Notes: a model not told the origin generated them from the sequence alone. Counted from the stretch's first letter, positions 42,688 through 52,272 are shown. The stretch is DNA of 64,000 nt from Halovulum marinum (GCF_009697225.1 NZ_WIND01000001.1:496001-560000); one strand, 5' to 3'. Numbers and translations: made by a program.

Positions 42688-42936
42688 TCAGAAGCCGACG
42701 CGCAGCCGCGGGCTCTGGCCGCGCAGCACCTGGTCGATGCGGCGCTCGCGCTCCTGCCGGTTCAGGTCCGAGCGGTTGCGCAGCCGCAGGATCAGCGCCA
42801 GCTCGTGCGCGTCCAGCTGGCCAGCATATTCCCGCGGAATTCCGGCGGCGCCCTCCAGCTGGGTCATCCCGCCGCCGACCTGCGCCGCGCAGCCGGTCAG
42901 CAGCAGGCACAGGGCTGCCGTCTGCAAGGTCTTCAT
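42688..42936 (-). CDS. Small hypothetical lipoprotein
   Basis: 82 residues from the ATG at 42936 (AAAGGA 8 bases upstream). The signal ends in the lipobox LLLTGC, followed by a small glycine-rich region and a helical charged stretch AHELALILRLRNRSDLNRQE. Convergent with the MFS gene, only 7 bases apart. No family recognised. Confidence 0.75.
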   Translation of the reverse strand: MKTLQTAALCLLLTGCAAQVGGGMTQLEGAAGIPREYAGQLDAHELALILRLRNRSDLNRQERERRIDQVLRGQSPRLRVGF

Positions 42937-43017
42937 GGCATCGTCCTTTCCGGGGCCGCGCGGCCCCCTTCGTTGCCGAAGAAGTCTAGCCTGCAAAGGG
43001 ACCGGTGCCAGCCCCGC

Positions 43018-43920
43018 TCACGCAGGGTTCACCGCGCCCGGCCGCCGCGCCGCCAGATCGACCTGGCGCTGGCGCTCGCGGAACCGGGCGCGGTCCTCGT
43101 CGGTGCGCTCGTGCCGGCAGCGGTGGCAGGCGACGCCGCGCTCGAATTCCGGGCGCTGCAGATCCTCGGGCGCCAGCGGGCGGCGGCAGCCGTGGCACAG
43201 CGCGTGCGGCCCCTCGCGCAGCCCGTGCGTCACCGACACCCGGTCGTCGAACACGAAGCACGCCCCCTGCCACAGGCTGTCGTCCGGCGGCACGTCCTCG
43301 AGATACTTCAGGATCCCGCCGTCCAGGTGGTAGACCTGCCCGACGCCCTCGGCCTTCAGGAAACCGGTCGCCTTTTCGCAGCGGATGCCGCCGGTGCAGA
43401 ACATCGCGATCCGCTTGCCGGCGAAGCGCGCGGCGTTCGCGCGCCACCAGCCGGGAAAGTCGCGGAAGCTGCGGGTCTCGGGATCGACCGCGCCGGCGAA
43501 GCTGCCGATCGCCACCTCGTAGTCGTTGCGGGTGTCGATCACCGCCACGTCCGGCGCCGAGATCAGCGCGTTCCAGTCCCGCGGCGCGACATAGGTGCCG
43601 ACGTCGCGGCGCGGATCGGCGTCGGGAAGGCCCATGGTGACGATTTCCGATTTCAGGCGCACCTTCAGCCGCCCGAACGGCGGTTCGGCCGCGGTGCTGT
43701 ACTTCGGCGCCAGGTCGGCGCAACCGGGCAGCGTGCGGATGTGCGCGACGACGTCGGCGACGCCGCGTTCCGGCCCGGCGATGGTGCCGTTGATCCCCTC
43801 GGTCGCCAGGATCAGCGTGCCGCGCACGCCGCCCGCCGCGCATACCGCGCGCAGCGGCCCGGCCAGCGCGGCGGGGTCGTCGAAACGGGCGAAGCGGTAC
43901 AGGGCGGCCACGGTCTGCAT
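43018..43920 (-). CDS. trhO: tRNA uridine(34) hydroxylase TrhO (YceA, rhodanese-domain)
   Basis: 300 residues. An N-terminal TrhO domain ([20 protein letters not shown]) is followed by a rhodanese domain with the active cysteine in [20 protein letters not shown] and [17 protein letters not shown] cysteine-rich C-terminus (CHGCRRPL ... GVACHRC) could bind metal. TrhO makes 5-hydroxyuridine at the tRNA wobble position in an oxygen-dependent reaction. It reads away from the small membrane protein gene at 43997. Confidence 0.93.
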   Translation of the reverse strand: MQTVAALYRFARFDDPAALAGPLRAVCAAGGVRGTLILATEGINGTIAGPERGVADVVAHIRTLPGCADLAPKYSTAAEPPFGRLKVRLKSEIVTMGLPDADPRRDVGTYVAPRDWNALISAPDVAVIDTRNDYEVAIGSFAGAVDPETRSFRDFPGWWRANAARFAGKRIAMFCTGGIRCEKATGFLKAEGVGQVYHLDGGILKYLEDVPPDDSLWQGACFVFDDRVSVTHGLREGPHALCHGCRRPLAPEDLQRPEFERGVACHRCRHERTDEDRARFRERQRQVDLAARRPGAVNPA

Positions 43921-43996
43921 GGCCGCGCGCTTAGCAGAGCGCGGGCGCGGAATGAAGCGCCGTTTTCGCGCCACAGAGCCGTGGCAGACTGGCGCC

Positions 43997-44473
43997 ATGA
44001 GGATCCTGCACGACGACAACGCCCGCCTCGTGGTGGCCCATCGCCCCGGGCCGGTGGCGTGGCTGTGCACCGCGATGGGCGCGGCGCTGCTGGCGCTGGC
44101 GGCGACCGGCGCCGGGTCCGAGGCGCTGTCGGACCGGCTGATCCCGGGCAGCGCCGGCCTGGGCCTGCTGGTGCTGGCCTGGGCCTGTTTTCCCGCCACC
44201 CGCACGGTATTCTCGCGCGCCGAGGGGCTGGCCGTGCACGAGGAGCACCGCCTGCTGCACCGCCGGCTGAAGGCGGTGCCGCTGGACCGGATTCGCGGCG
44301 CGCAGGTCGAGGCCAGCTGGAGCGACGCCGCCCGGCTGACGCGGCTGACGCTGCGCACAGCCGACGGGCCGTTGCCGCTGGAGCGCAGCTATGGCAACGA
44401 CGACCGCCGGGCGCTGGAAACCGCGATCAACGAGTGGCTGACCCGGCCGTTTACTTTGCAGCCGGCCGAGTGA
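43997..44473 (+). CDS. Small membrane protein with cytosolic PH-like C-terminus
   Basis: 158 residues. Two predicted membrane helices (about 20-40 and 50-67) are followed by [20 protein letters not shown] and [20 protein letters not shown], a pattern seen in bacterial PH/YdbT-like domains on the inner face of the membrane. Divergent from trhO with 76 bases between the starts. Function unknown. Confidence 0.7.
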   Translation: MRILHDDNARLVVAHRPGPVAWLCTAMGAALLALAATGAGSEALSDRLIPGSAGLGLLVLAWACFPATRTVFSRAEGLAVHEEHRLLHRRLKAVPLDRIRGAQVEASWSDAARLTRLTLRTADGPLPLERSYGNDDRRALETAINEWLTRPFTLQPAE

Positions 44474-44533
44474 CCGCTTGCCACCGCGCGCCGCGACCGA
44501 CATACTTCACGCGCTCAACAATCTGGTCATTGC

Positions 44534-45001
44534 ATGGACAAGCGCCCGTTACTTCTCGACAACCAGCTCTGCTTCGCGCTTTACGCGGCAACCAACGCGA
44601 TCGTGCGTTCCTACCGGCCGCTGCTGGCGGCGATCGACCTGACCTATCCGCAGTACATCGTGATGCTGACGCTGTGGCAGGACGGGCCGGGCAGCACCCG
44701 GCACATCGCCGACCGGCTGCGGCTGGCCCCGAACGCGATCACCCCGCTGATCGACCGGCTCGAGGTGGCCGGCTTCGTCCGTCGCGAGCGCGACACCAGG
44801 GACCGGCGCGTGGTGCACGTCAAGCTGACCGACAAGGGCGCCGAGCTGCGCGCGGCCGCGTCCGAGGCGCAGTACCATGTCGCCTGCGCCACCGGGCTGG
44901 ACGACTGCGAGCTGGACGAGATGCGCGACGCGCTGCATGCACTGACCGACCGGCTGGAATTGCCCGAGGCCGAGGTGCCGCACGCCATCGGCCAGAGCTG
45001 A
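44534..45001 (+). CDS. MarR-family transcriptional regulator (OhrR-like)
   Basis: 155 residues. A MarR winged helix is clear: LRLAPNAITPLIDRLEVAGF, then VRRERDTRDRRVVHVKLTDK. The N-terminus LLLDNQLCFALYAATNAIVR, including a cysteine in the LCFALY motif, is the hallmark of the OhrR subgroup, which senses organic peroxides through that cysteine. No ohr gene is adjacent in the window, so its target would be elsewhere. Confidence 0.92.
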   Translation: MDKRPLLLDNQLCFALYAATNAIVRSYRPLLAAIDLTYPQYIVMLTLWQDGPGSTRHIADRLRLAPNAITPLIDRLEVAGFVRRERDTRDRRVVHVKLTDKGAELRAAASEAQYHVACATGLDDCELDEMRDALHALTDRLELPEAEVPHAIGQS

Positions 45002-45053
45002 GCGCCGCGAATCCTTGACCCCCCGCCCGCCGCGGTGTAGGCGGTTCCCGATT

Positions 45054-45075
45054 CCGGAAGGTCGACATCTTCCGG
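45054..45075. promoter_or_regulatory. Inverted repeat between the MarR-type gene and ffh
   Basis: CCGGAAG, eight bases GTCGACAT, then CTTCCGG: perfect seven-base arms 53 bases after the regulator's stop and 210 before ffh. May be a 3' end structure or an operator. Confidence 0.35.
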
Positions 45076-45284
45076 TCCTGCACTTACGTCAGGATCGCCA
45101 TCCGTCAGCGCGTCGCGCCCGCGGGTGCTATCATGGTTTGGCGAACGGAACATGCGCATGTGGCGGACGAGACGCGGATGGATGACGGATAGCGGACGGG
45201 GCGACGGCCCGCGCCGCGCGTCGGCCCGCGTGCGCCCGGCCGCCCCGCCTCGCCCTGCCACGCCGGACCCGAAGGAGCCCGCCG

Positions 45285-46799
45285 ATGTTTGAGAACCTAT
45301 CCGAACGCCTGTCCGGCGTCTTCGACAAGCTGACGAAGCAGGGCGCGCTGAGCGAGGCCGACGTCGCGACCGCCCTGCGCGAGGTGCGCGTCGCGCTGCT
45401 CGAGGCCGACGTGTCGCTGCCGGTCGCGCGGGATTTCGTGAAGTCGGTGCAGGACAAGGCCGCCGGCCAGGCCGTCACCAAGTCGGTGACGCCGGGCCAG
45501 CAGGTCGTCAAGATCGTCCATGACGAGCTGGTGCAGGTGCTGGCCGGCGACGATGCCGACGCCGCCAACCTGAAGATCGACCAGATCCCCGCACCGATCC
45601 TGATGGTCGGGCTGCAGGGCTCGGGCAAGACCACCACCACCGCCAAGCTGGCCAAGCGGCTGAAGGACCGCGAGGGCAAGCGCGTGCTGATGGCCAGCCT
45701 CGACACCCGCCGCCCGGCGGCGATGGAGCAGCTGGCCGTGCTCGGCACCCAGATCGGCGTCGACGTGCTGCCGATCGTGCCGGGACAGGACGCCGTGGCC
45801 ATCGCCCGGCGGGCGAAACAGCAGGCGTCGCTGGGCGGCTATGACGTCTACATGCTGGACACCGCCGGCCGCCTGTCGATCGACGACGAGCTGATGTCCG
45901 AGGTCGAGGCGGTCCGCGACGCCACCACCCCGCGCGAGACGCTGCTGGTGGTCGACGGCCTGACCGGCCAGGACGCGGTGCATACCGCCGAGAACTTCGA
46001 CGGGCGCATCGGCATCTCGGGCGTGGTGCTGACGCGGATGGACGGCGACGGCCGCGGCGGCGCCGCGCTGTCGATGCGTGCGGTCACCGGCAAGCCGATC
46101 AAGTTCGTCGGCCTGGGCGAGAAGATGGACGCGCTGGAGGAGTTCCACGCCGACCGCATCGCCGGCCGCATCCTGGGCATGGGCGACATCGTCGCGCTGG
46201 TCGAGAAGGCGCAGGAAACGCTCGAGGCCGAGCAGGCCGAGCGGATGATGAAGCGCTTCCAGAAGGGTCAGTTCAACATGAACGACCTGAAGATGCAGCT
46301 TGAGCAGATGCAGAAGATGGGCGGCATGCAGGGCCTGATGGGGATGATGCCGGGCATGGGCAAGATGGCCCGGCAGATCGAGGACGCCGGCTTCGACGAC
46401 AGTGTCATCCGCCGCCAGGTGGCGCTGATCCAGTCGATGACCAGGAAGGAACGCGCCAACCCGCAGATCCTGCAGGCCAGCCGCAAGAAGCGCATTGCCA
46501 GGGGCGCCGGCCAGGACGTCAGCGAGTTGAACAAGCTGCTGAAGATGCACCGGCAGATGGCCGACGTGATGAAGAAGATGGGCAAGATGGGCAAGAAGGG
46601 CATGATGCGCGGCGGCCTCGGCGCGCTGTTCGGCAAGGGCGGCATGCCGCCCGGCATGATGCCCTCGGGCGGGATGCCCGGCGGCATGCCCAGGGGTCTT
46701 CCCGGCGCGGGCGGCGACGCCGGCGGCCTGCCGCCCGGCTTCCCCGGCGCCGGCGGCCCGGCGCTGCCGCCGCTGTCCAGCTTCGGCAAGAAGAAATGA
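45285..46799 (+). CDS. ffh: Signal recognition particle protein Ffh (SRP54)
   Basis: 504 residues. NG domain: GLQGSGKTTTTAKLAKRLKD (P-loop), DTRRPAAMEQLAVLGTQI, YDVYMLDTAGRLSIDDELMS and VVLTRMDGDGRGGAALSMRA. The methionine-rich M domain follows from about residue 325, with RQVALIQSMTRKERANPQIL and GQDVSELNKLLKMHRQMADV. The C-terminus is an extended Gly/Met/Pro-rich tail (about 70 residues), common in this lineage. It binds 4.5S RNA and targets signal sequences to the membrane. GAAGGAG lies before the ATG. It begins the ffh-GNAT-chorismate mutase unit. Confidence 0.98.
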   Translation: MFENLSERLSGVFDKLTKQGALSEADVATALREVRVALLEADVSLPVARDFVKSVQDKAAGQAVTKSVTPGQQVVKIVHDELVQVLAGDDADAANLKIDQIPAPILMVGLQGSGKTTTTAKLAKRLKDREGKRVLMASLDTRRPAAMEQLAVLGTQIGVDVLPIVPGQDAVAIARRAKQQASLGGYDVYMLDTAGRLSIDDELMSEVEAVRDATTPRETLLVVDGLTGQDAVHTAENFDGRIGISGVVLTRMDGDGRGGAALSMRAVTGKPIKFVGLGEKMDALEEFHADRIAGRILGMGDIVALVEKAQETLEAEQAERMMKRFQKGQFNMNDLKMQLEQMQKMGGMQGLMGMMPGMGKMARQIEDAGFDDSVIRRQVALIQSMTRKERANPQILQASRKKRIARGAGQDVSELNKLLKMHRQMADVMKKMGKMGKKGMMRGGLGALFGKGGMPPGMMPSGGMPGGMPRGLPGAGGDAGGLPPGFPGAGGPALPPLSSFGKKK

Positions 46800-47326
46800 A
46801 CGCCGCCACGGCGATCCCCACGCTCGAGACCGAGCGGCTGCTGCTGCGCCGCCCGGCGCCGCGCGACGTCGACGGCTTCATCCGGCTGATGACCTCGGAA
46901 CGGTCGCGCCACATGGGCGGGCCTAAGACGCGTCCCGAAGCCTGGCGCGGCTTCTGCACCGAGCTGGCGCACTGGGAGATGCGCGGCTTCGGCATGTTCG
47001 CGGTGACGATGAAGGGCGACGACACTTGCCTGGGCCTGATCGGCCCCTGGTTCCCCGAGGGCTGGGCCGAGCACGAGATCGGCTGGACCCTGTGGGCCGC
47101 CGCCGAGGGCCGCGGGCTGGCGACCGAGGCCGCGCAGGCGACCCGCGCCTGGGCCTATGACGAGCTGGGCTGGACCACCGCGGTCAGCTACATCGCGCCC
47201 GAGAACGGCCGCTCGCGCCGCCTTGCCGAGCGCCTGGGCGCGCGGCTCGATCCCGACGCCAGGCACAATTTCGGCGACGAGCCGGTGCTGGTCTACCGCC
47301 ACCCTTCGCCGGAAGACCTGCGATGA
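46796..47326 (+). CDS. GNAT-family N-acetyltransferase (RimJ/RimL-like)
   Basis: 176 residues. It starts TLETERLLLRRPAPRDVDGF, the usual RimJ/RimL opening, and has the EIGWTLWAAAEGRGLATEAA acetyl-CoA binding region (about residues 98-117), then TAVSYIAPENGRSRRLAERL. Probably acetylates a protein N-terminus or small amine. Its ATG overlaps the ffh stop, and its stop overlaps the next start, so it is translationally coupled on both sides. Confidence 0.92.
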   Translation: MNAATAIPTLETERLLLRRPAPRDVDGFIRLMTSERSRHMGGPKTRPEAWRGFCTELAHWEMRGFGMFAVTMKGDDTCLGLIGPWFPEGWAEHEIGWTLWAAAEGRGLATEAAQATRAWAYDELGWTTAVSYIAPENGRSRRLAERLGARLDPDARHNFGDEPVLVYRHPSPEDLR

Positions 47327-47631
47327 CCGCCGACGCCGCCGCACGCGCCGCCGCCCTGCTGGCCGAGCACCGCAAGTCGATCGACCGGCTGGATGCGGTG
47401 ATGATCTACACCCTTGCCGAACGCTTCCGCCTGACACAGGACGTCGGCCGGCTGAAGGCCGAGCACGCGCTGCCGCCGTCCGATCCGGGCCGCGAGGAGC
47501 GGCAGATCGCCCGGCTGGAGGCGCTGGCAAAGGACGCCGACCTGGACCCGGCGTTCGCCCGCAAGTTCCTGAACTTCGTGATCGCGGAAGTCATCCGCCA
47601 CCACGAGCAGATCCGTACCGGGGACGCCTGA
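47323..47631 (+). CDS. Chorismate mutase (AroQ class)
   Basis: 102 residues, all helical. AroQ features are [20 protein letters not shown] (residues 16-35), DVGRLKAEH with the active-site lysine, and [20 protein letters not shown]. It converts chorismate to prephenate for Phe/Tyr synthesis. Start ATGA overlaps the acetyltransferase stop. The stand-alone form between ffh and rpsP is usual in Rhodobacterales. Confidence 0.93.
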   Translation: MTADAAARAAALLAEHRKSIDRLDAVMIYTLAERFRLTQDVGRLKAEHALPPSDPGREERQIARLEALAKDADLDPAFARKFLNFVIAEVIRHHEQIRTGDA

Positions 47632-47668
47632 CGCGCCCCCGACCCCGCCATTCAGAGGAGACACCACA

Positions 47669-48091
47669 ATGGCAATCAAGATCCGACTGGCCCGCGGCGG
47701 CTCGAAGAAGCGCCCGTTCTACCGCATCGTCGCCGCCGACACCCGCATGGCCCGCGACGGCCGCTTCATCGAGAAGCTGGGCACCTACAACCCGCTGCTG
47801 CCGAAAGACAGCGAAGAGCGCGTCGTCATGGACCTGGACCGGGTGAAGCACTGGCTGGGCCATGGCGCACAGACCACCGAGCGCGTCAGCCGCATGCTGG
47901 AGGCCGCCGGCGTGGTCGAGAAGAAAGAGCGCCTGAGCCCGCAGAAGATGAAGCCCGGCAAGAAGGCGCAGGAGCGCGCCGAGGAGAAGGCCGCCAAGGC
48001 CGCCGCCGCCGCCGAGGCCACCGAGCAGGCCAAGGCCGCCCCCGCCGAGGAGGCCCCGGCCGAGGAAGCCTCGGAAGAAGCCGCCGGCTGA
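47669..48091 (+). CDS. rpsP: 30S ribosomal protein S16
   Basis: 140 residues. The S16 core occupies the first 80 residues: [40 protein letters not shown] and [20 protein letters not shown]. The last 50 residues are a Lys/Ala/Glu-rich extension seen in many alphaproteobacteria. It follows the chorismate mutase gene by 37 bases with GAGGAGA upstream. Confidence 0.98.
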   Translation: MAIKIRLARGGSKKRPFYRIVAADTRMARDGRFIEKLGTYNPLLPKDSEERVVMDLDRVKHWLGHGAQTTERVSRMLEAAGVVEKKERLSPQKMKPGKKAQERAEEKAAKAAAAAEATEQAKAAPAEEAPAEEASEEAAG

Positions 48092-48118
48092 GCGGGCCGC
48101 GGCTGAAGGGCTCGGGGC

Positions 48119-48670
48119 ATGGCCGGGCGGCCTGAGGGCATGGTCTGCGTCGGCGCCATCGCCGGCGCCTTCGGCGTGCACGGCGAGGCGCGGATCAAGT
48201 CGTTCTGCGCCGACCCCGGCGCCGTCGGCGACTACGGTCCGCTGAGCCTGGAGGACGGACGCACCCTGACGCTGCGCCTGACCCGGCCGGTCAAGGGCGG
48301 GTTCGCCGCCCGGCTGGGCGGCGTCGCCACCCGCGAGGACGCCGAGGCGCTGAAGGGCCAGCGCCTCTACGCCCCGCGCGAGCGCCTGCCCGCGCTGCCC
48401 AACGACGAGTTCTACCACGCCGACCTGATCGGGCTGGAGGTGGTGGACACCGGCGGACATGTCCTGGGCCGGGTGCGCGCGGTGCACGATCACGGCGCCG
48501 GCGATCTGCTGGAGATCGCGGTTCCGGGCAGCCCCCGCCCGGTGCTGCTGCCCTTCACCCTGGCCGCGGTCCCGACCGTCGATCCGGGCGCCGGGCGCAT
48601 CGTCGCCGACCCGCCGCTGGGCCTGTTCGACGACGACCGGCCCGACGGGCCGGCGGAGGAGCCGGAATGA
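48119..48670 (+). CDS. rimM: Ribosome maturation factor RimM
   Basis: 183 residues. The N-terminal RimM barrel starts [20 protein letters not shown] and ends near [20 protein letters not shown]; a PRC-barrel follows ([20 protein letters not shown], then [20 protein letters not shown]). RimM helps 30S subunit assembly through S19. Start context ends in GGCTCGGGGC, a weak site. Its stop overlaps a 16-codon mini-frame that runs into trmD. Confidence 0.96.
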   Translation: MAGRPEGMVCVGAIAGAFGVHGEARIKSFCADPGAVGDYGPLSLEDGRTLTLRLTRPVKGGFAARLGGVATREDAEALKGQRLYAPRERLPALPNDEFYHADLIGLEVVDTGGHVLGRVRAVHDHGAGDLLEIAVPGSPRPVLLPFTLAAVPTVDPGAGRIVADPPLGLFDDDRPDGPAEEPE

Positions 48671-48709
48671 GCGGCGGCGCGGCGGTGCCGGTCGCACGGG
48701 CGGCGCGCA

Positions 48710-49567
48710 ATGGCTGACCGGCCGGCGCGCTCGCACGGGCGGCTGTCGATCCGCCCGACCGCGCAGCCGCGCGACCTGATGGCCGAAAGCCATGCCCGCG
48801 CCGGCGCGTGGACCGCGCGGGTCATCACCCTGTTTCCCGAGGCGTTTCCCGGCGTTCTGGGCCTGTCGCTGACCGGACGCGCGCTGGCCGAGGGGCTGTG
48901 GGGGCTGGAAACCCTGCAGCTGCGCGACTTCGCCACCGGCAAGCATCGCAATGTCGACGACACCCCCGCCGGCGGCGGCGCCGGCATGGTGCTGCGCGCC
49001 GACGTGGTCGGCCGGGCACTGGACGCGGCGGCGCAGGGCGCGCGCGGCGACTGGCCGGTGATCTACCTGTCGCCGCGCGGCGTGCCCCTGTCTCAGACGC
49101 TGGCGAAACGGCTGAGCCAGGCCGATGGCGTCACCCTGCTGTGCGGCCGGTTCGAGGGCGTGGACCAGCGTGTGCTGGACTCGCGGAACGTGCTCGAGGT
49201 GTCGATCGGCGACTACGTCCTGTCGGGCGGCGAGATCGCAGCTCAGGTCTTGATCGACGCCACGGTTCGGCTTATACCCCGCGTTCTCGGGAACTCGGCG
49301 TCGGTGGAGGAGGAAAGCTTCGCCCACGGTCTGCTGGAGTACCCGCAATACACCCGGCCCGCCGTCTGGGAGGGGCATGAAATACCCGAGGTCCTGCTCT
49401 CGGGCGATCATGCCAGGGTCGCCAGCTGGCGGCGCGAGCAGGCGGAGGCCCTGACGAAGGAACGTCGTCCCGATCTCTGGCGGGCTCACGAAAGTGGGGA
49501 CCCGGTGCAAGGCCAGGAGCTCTCGGATGCGCACACCATCGCCGCAAAAGGCGAGCAGAAGGACTGA
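48710..49567 (+). CDS. trmD: tRNA (guanine-N1-)-methyltransferase TrmD
   Basis: 285 residues. The first 40 residues ([20 protein letters not shown]) are an extension known in this order; the SPOUT domain begins [20 protein letters not shown]. Knot motifs are [39 protein letters not shown] and [20 protein letters not shown]. It methylates G37 of tRNAs to prevent frameshifting. The start is kept at 48710 because the extension is typical and no better ribosome site is visible downstream. Confidence 0.96.
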   Translation: MADRPARSHGRLSIRPTAQPRDLMAESHARAGAWTARVITLFPEAFPGVLGLSLTGRALAEGLWGLETLQLRDFATGKHRNVDDTPAGGGAGMVLRADVVGRALDAAAQGARGDWPVIYLSPRGVPLSQTLAKRLSQADGVTLLCGRFEGVDQRVLDSRNVLEVSIGDYVLSGGEIAAQVLIDATVRLIPRVLGNSASVEEESFAHGLLEYPQYTRPAVWEGHEIPEVLLSGDHARVASWRREQAEALTKERRPDLWRAHESGDPVQGQELSDAHTIAAKGEQKD

Positions 49568-49571
49568 AGCG

Positions 49572-49958
49572 ATGAACATCATCGAGACGCTCGAGAAAGA
49601 GCAGATCGCGGAGCTGGGCAAGACCATCCCCGACTTCGCCGCCGGCGACACCATCCGCGTCGGCTACAAAGTGACCGAAGGCACCCGGACCCGTGTGCAG
49701 GCCTACGAGGGCGTCTGCATCAGCCGCAAGGGCGGCAAGGGCATCGGCGCGTCGTTCACCGTGCGCAAGATCTCGTTCGGCGAAGGCGTCGAGCGCATCT
49801 TCCCGCTGCATTCGCCGAACATCGACGACATCACCGTGGTCCGCCGCGGCAAGGTGCGCCGCGCCAAGCTGTACTACCTGCGCTCGCGCCGGGGCAAGTC
49901 GGCCCGCATCGCCGAGAAGACCAACTACCGGCCGCTGCGCGACCGCGCCGGGGCCTGA
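49572..49958 (+). CDS. rplS: 50S ribosomal protein L19
   Basis: 128 residues, typical length. It contains [60 protein letters not shown] and [20 protein letters not shown], all standard L19. It starts 4 bases after trmD and is followed by a terminator, closing the rpsP-rimM-trmD-rplS unit. Confidence 0.98.
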   Translation: MNIIETLEKEQIAELGKTIPDFAAGDTIRVGYKVTEGTRTRVQAYEGVCISRKGGKGIGASFTVRKISFGEGVERIFPLHSPNIDDITVVRRGKVRRAKLYYLRSRRGKSARIAEKTNYRPLRDRAGA

Positions 49959-49981
49959 ACGCCACAATCGGCGCGATTTCG

Positions 49982-50009
49982 GGGGCGGTCCAGCAGGGGC
50001 CGCCCTTTT
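49982..50009 (+). terminator. Rho-independent terminator after rplS
   Basis: GGGCGGTCC, loop AGCAG-type, GGGCCGCCC then TTTT: nine pairs with one wobble, 24 bases after the rplS stop. Confidence 0.85.
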
Positions 50010-50053
50010 CGGTATGTGGTGCCGGAATTCGGTACCGGATACCGGCCGATCTT

Positions 50054-50091
50054 TCTCTCGACAGCCATCGCATGTAGCTGTTTTCGAGAGA
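50054..50091. promoter_or_regulatory. Bulged inverted repeat upstream of the VOC protein gene
   Basis: TCTCTCGA (50054-50061) with CAGC, a loop, GCTG (50077-50080), a TTT bulge and TCGAGAGA (50084-50091). Twelve pairs in total, 160 bases before the gene start, in a lower-GC segment. Possible promoter-proximal operator or leader structure. Confidence 0.4.
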
Positions 50092-50251
50092 GAGTTCGTT
50101 CTCGCATCGGCGATTGTTTCATCGCCGTCACCCCGGTGGAGGTTGCCCCGCCCCAATCAAGCGAGTCCGGCAGCGGAGCGAAGGGTCTTGCATTCAGGTT
50201 TCCATCGTGGGCGGCGTTTTCTGCGATGGGACATGGTTGGGAGATGAGCAA

Positions 50252-50635
50252 ATGACAGTACTGCGTATCGTTGCAAACATCGCGGCAGAAGCCCCGGGCG
50301 AGACGCAGAAGTTCTACATGGACCTTTTCGATCTTGGCGTGCTGATGGATTTCGGGTGGATCGTGACGCTCGGGTCGGAAGAACGCGCGACCACCCAGAT
50401 AAGCTTGATGAGCGAAGGCGGTTCGGGGGCGCCGGTGCCCGAGATTTCCATCGAGGTCGACGATGTGGACGCGGTGTACGACCGCGCGAGGAAGATGGGC
50501 TGCGAAATCGAATACGACCTGACGGATGAGCCGTGGGGCGTGCGTCGCTTCTTCGTTGCCGATCCTGCCGGCAAGATCCTCAACGTGCTCTCGCACCGGT
50601 CGCAAAGCGACGCGCCCAATGGGGATGCGCGCTGA
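50252..50635 (+). CDS. VOC-superfamily (glyoxalase/bleomycin resistance-like) protein
   Basis: 127 residues from the ATG at 50252, which has GGGAGA 7 bases upstream. It shows a single VOC module: FYMDLFDLGVLMDFGWIVTL, then EISIEVDDVDAVYDRARKMG, and WGVRRFFVADPAGKILNVLS, with the usual C-terminal pattern of a metal-binding glutamate replaced by NVLS. The canonical metal residues are not obviously complete, so a binding (resistance or sensor) role is as likely as catalysis. Stands alone. Composition is less GC-extreme than its neighbours. Confidence 0.85.
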   Translation: MTVLRIVANIAAEAPGETQKFYMDLFDLGVLMDFGWIVTLGSEERATTQISLMSEGGSGAPVPEISIEVDDVDAVYDRARKMGCEIEYDLTDEPWGVRRFFVADPAGKILNVLSHRSQSDAPNGDAR

Positions 50636-50882
50636 TGTCGGATTTCCCGTGAGGATCGGCGGGCCGCGCCCGGAGGCAGCGACGCGCCGACAGATGTGGA
50701 CAATCTGCAACGACCTCTGAGGGGCCGCTTGCGCCGCAAAGCCGAACCCCGAGACGCGTTGCGTCACCGAGACTTTGCCGCCGCGCGTCCCTGACAGAAC
50801 TTGCACCACAACATGCAATGGGCTGGCCTGCACGGGCCGCCCATTTTCGTGCGCGCTGCCGGCCCGCGGTCCGATTTTCGCC

Positions 50883-51890
50883 ATGATCCGGTATAGACTG
50901 CGGGACATGTCGATACCGGCCTTCATGCTCCGCGCCTTCTGGATCACGCCGCAGGTGATGCTTCGCTTCCTGCCGGTGCTGGTCTGCTACATCCTGATCT
51001 CGGTGGGGCTGTTCTTCGCCACCGACAATCCCTGGGTGATCGGGCTGATCCTGTTCCTGCTGGGCACCTTCGGCTACGCCTTCGTGGTCGTGCAGGGGCT
51101 GCGGGCGGCGCTGCAGGCGCTGAAGCTGACCGCCGCGCCCACGGCCAGCGGTCTGATGACCGCGACGGCGCGGATGCTGTTCGTCTACTTCCTGCTGCAG
51201 CTGCTGCTGCTGCTGCTGTTCGGCTCGATCATCGGCGCGGTCTTCTATTTCATCGTGATCCCGGCGATGGACCCGGCCGCGGCCGAGGTGCTGCGCGCGC
51301 TGGTCGAGGCCCGGTCCGCCGGCGCCGGCGCGCCGCCGGCCTCGTTCGTGCTGAACCAGCTGCAGGCCGAGGGCAGCACCGCGATCATGCTGCTGAACCT
51401 GGCCTTCACCCTGCTGCTGGGCGTGGTGATGGCGGTGTTCGGCGCGCCGATGGCGGCCATTGCGGCCAACGCGGTGCAGTATTCGCCGAACCACGACCTG
51501 ATCTACGGGCTGGGCCGCTATGTTCCGCACCAGGTGCTTTTGTACCTGCTGCTGGTGGCGCTGCCGTCCGCCTTCTTCGGGCACCTGCCGGCGAAGATGA
51601 TGCTGACGATGGAGCCGTCGTGGACCTCGATGGGGGCGCTGGCGGCGATCGTTCTGGTCTACTCGCTGTTCGCGGTCTGCCTGCCGTGGTCGGGCATGGC
51701 GCTGGCCTACGGCGAAGTGCGCGAAAAGATCCGCCGCCAGCGGCAGGCCGAGAAGATGCCCGAAATCGACTACGAGGCGGCGCGCGCCGACCTGCGCTCG
51801 CTGCGGCAGACGCGCACCGCCGACCGCTCGGGCACCACGCTTTACGATCCGCTGTCGCCGCGGCCCGAGCCGCCGCCCGCGGACGGCTGA
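50883..51890 (+). CDS. Hypothetical integral membrane protein
   Basis: About 335 residues. Six predicted membrane helices: two near 25-70, one near 100-130 (ARMLFVYFLLQLLLLLLFGS), one near 175-200, and two near 225-275. A basic cytosolic C-terminus follows (GEVREKIRRQRQAEKMPEID ... RTADRSGTTLYDPL). The start could equally be the ATG at 50907 (MSIPAFML); neither has a convincing ribosome site. No family recognised. Confidence 0.7.
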   Translation: MIRYRLRDMSIPAFMLRAFWITPQVMLRFLPVLVCYILISVGLFFATDNPWVIGLILFLLGTFGYAFVVVQGLRAALQALKLTAAPTASGLMTATARMLFVYFLLQLLLLLLFGSIIGAVFYFIVIPAMDPAAAEVLRALVEARSAGAGAPPASFVLNQLQAEGSTAIMLLNLAFTLLLGVVMAVFGAPMAAIAANAVQYSPNHDLIYGLGRYVPHQVLLYLLLVALPSAFFGHLPAKMMLTMEPSWTSMGALAAIVLVYSLFAVCLPWSGMALAYGEVREKIRRQRQAEKMPEIDYEAARADLRSLRQTRTADRSGTTLYDPLSPRPEPPPADG

Positions 51891-52013
51891 GCGGCCTTGC
51901 GGGGACAGGATAATCCTGCTATCGCGCGACATCCCGATACCCAAGGGGCGACCGGTTCCCGGCGCGGCAGACCGCGGCCGCAACCGGCTCAGTCCCGACC
52001 AGAGGACCAGACC

Positions 52014-52235
52014 ATGAAGAAAGACCTGCACCCCGCCTACCACGTCGTCGATGTGAAGATGACCGACGGCACCATCGTCCAGATGCGCTCGACCTACGGG
52101 TCCGAGGGCGACACGCTGACGCTGGACATCGATCCCAGCTCGCACCCCGCGTGGACCGGCGGCTCGACCCGCCTGATGGACACCGGCGGCCGCGTGTCGC
52201 GCTTCAAGAAGAAATACGAAGGTCTCGGCTTCTGA
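52014..52235 (+). CDS. rpmE: 50S ribosomal protein L31 (zinc-free form)
   Basis: 73 residues. [20 protein letters not shown] and a C-terminal [18 protein letters not shown] are the alphaproteobacterial L31 pattern. The zinc-binding cysteines of the classical form are absent, as is normal for this lineage. AGAGGACC lies before the ATG, and a strong hairpin follows the stop. Confidence 0.96.
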   Translation: MKKDLHPAYHVVDVKMTDGTIVQMRSTYGSEGDTLTLDIDPSSHPAWTGGSTRLMDTGGRVSRFKKKYEGLGF

Positions 52236-52272
52236 GACCGGCCGGCGCCGGGGCGCTCGCCCCGGCCGGTCT
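52235..52272 (+). terminator. Stem-loop after rpmE
   Basis: AGACCGGCCGG and CCGGCCGGTCT pair perfectly over eleven positions, with a further GGGGCG/CGCCCC stem inside. It starts at the last base of the stop codon. Only a short pyrimidine run (CTGCTTCC) follows. Confidence 0.6.

Noticed and set aside
45002-45284. Possible SRP RNA (ffs) gene upstream of ffh
   Set aside because: The gap was searched by eye for the conserved SRP RNA domain IV (GGAA tetraloop and asymmetric loop); only a GGAAG inverted repeat was found, without the surrounding consensus.
50016-50255. Small frame between rplS and the VOC gene
   Set aside because: Begins inside the rplS terminator region, has no ribosome site and no coding-like composition; the gap is better explained as control DNA.
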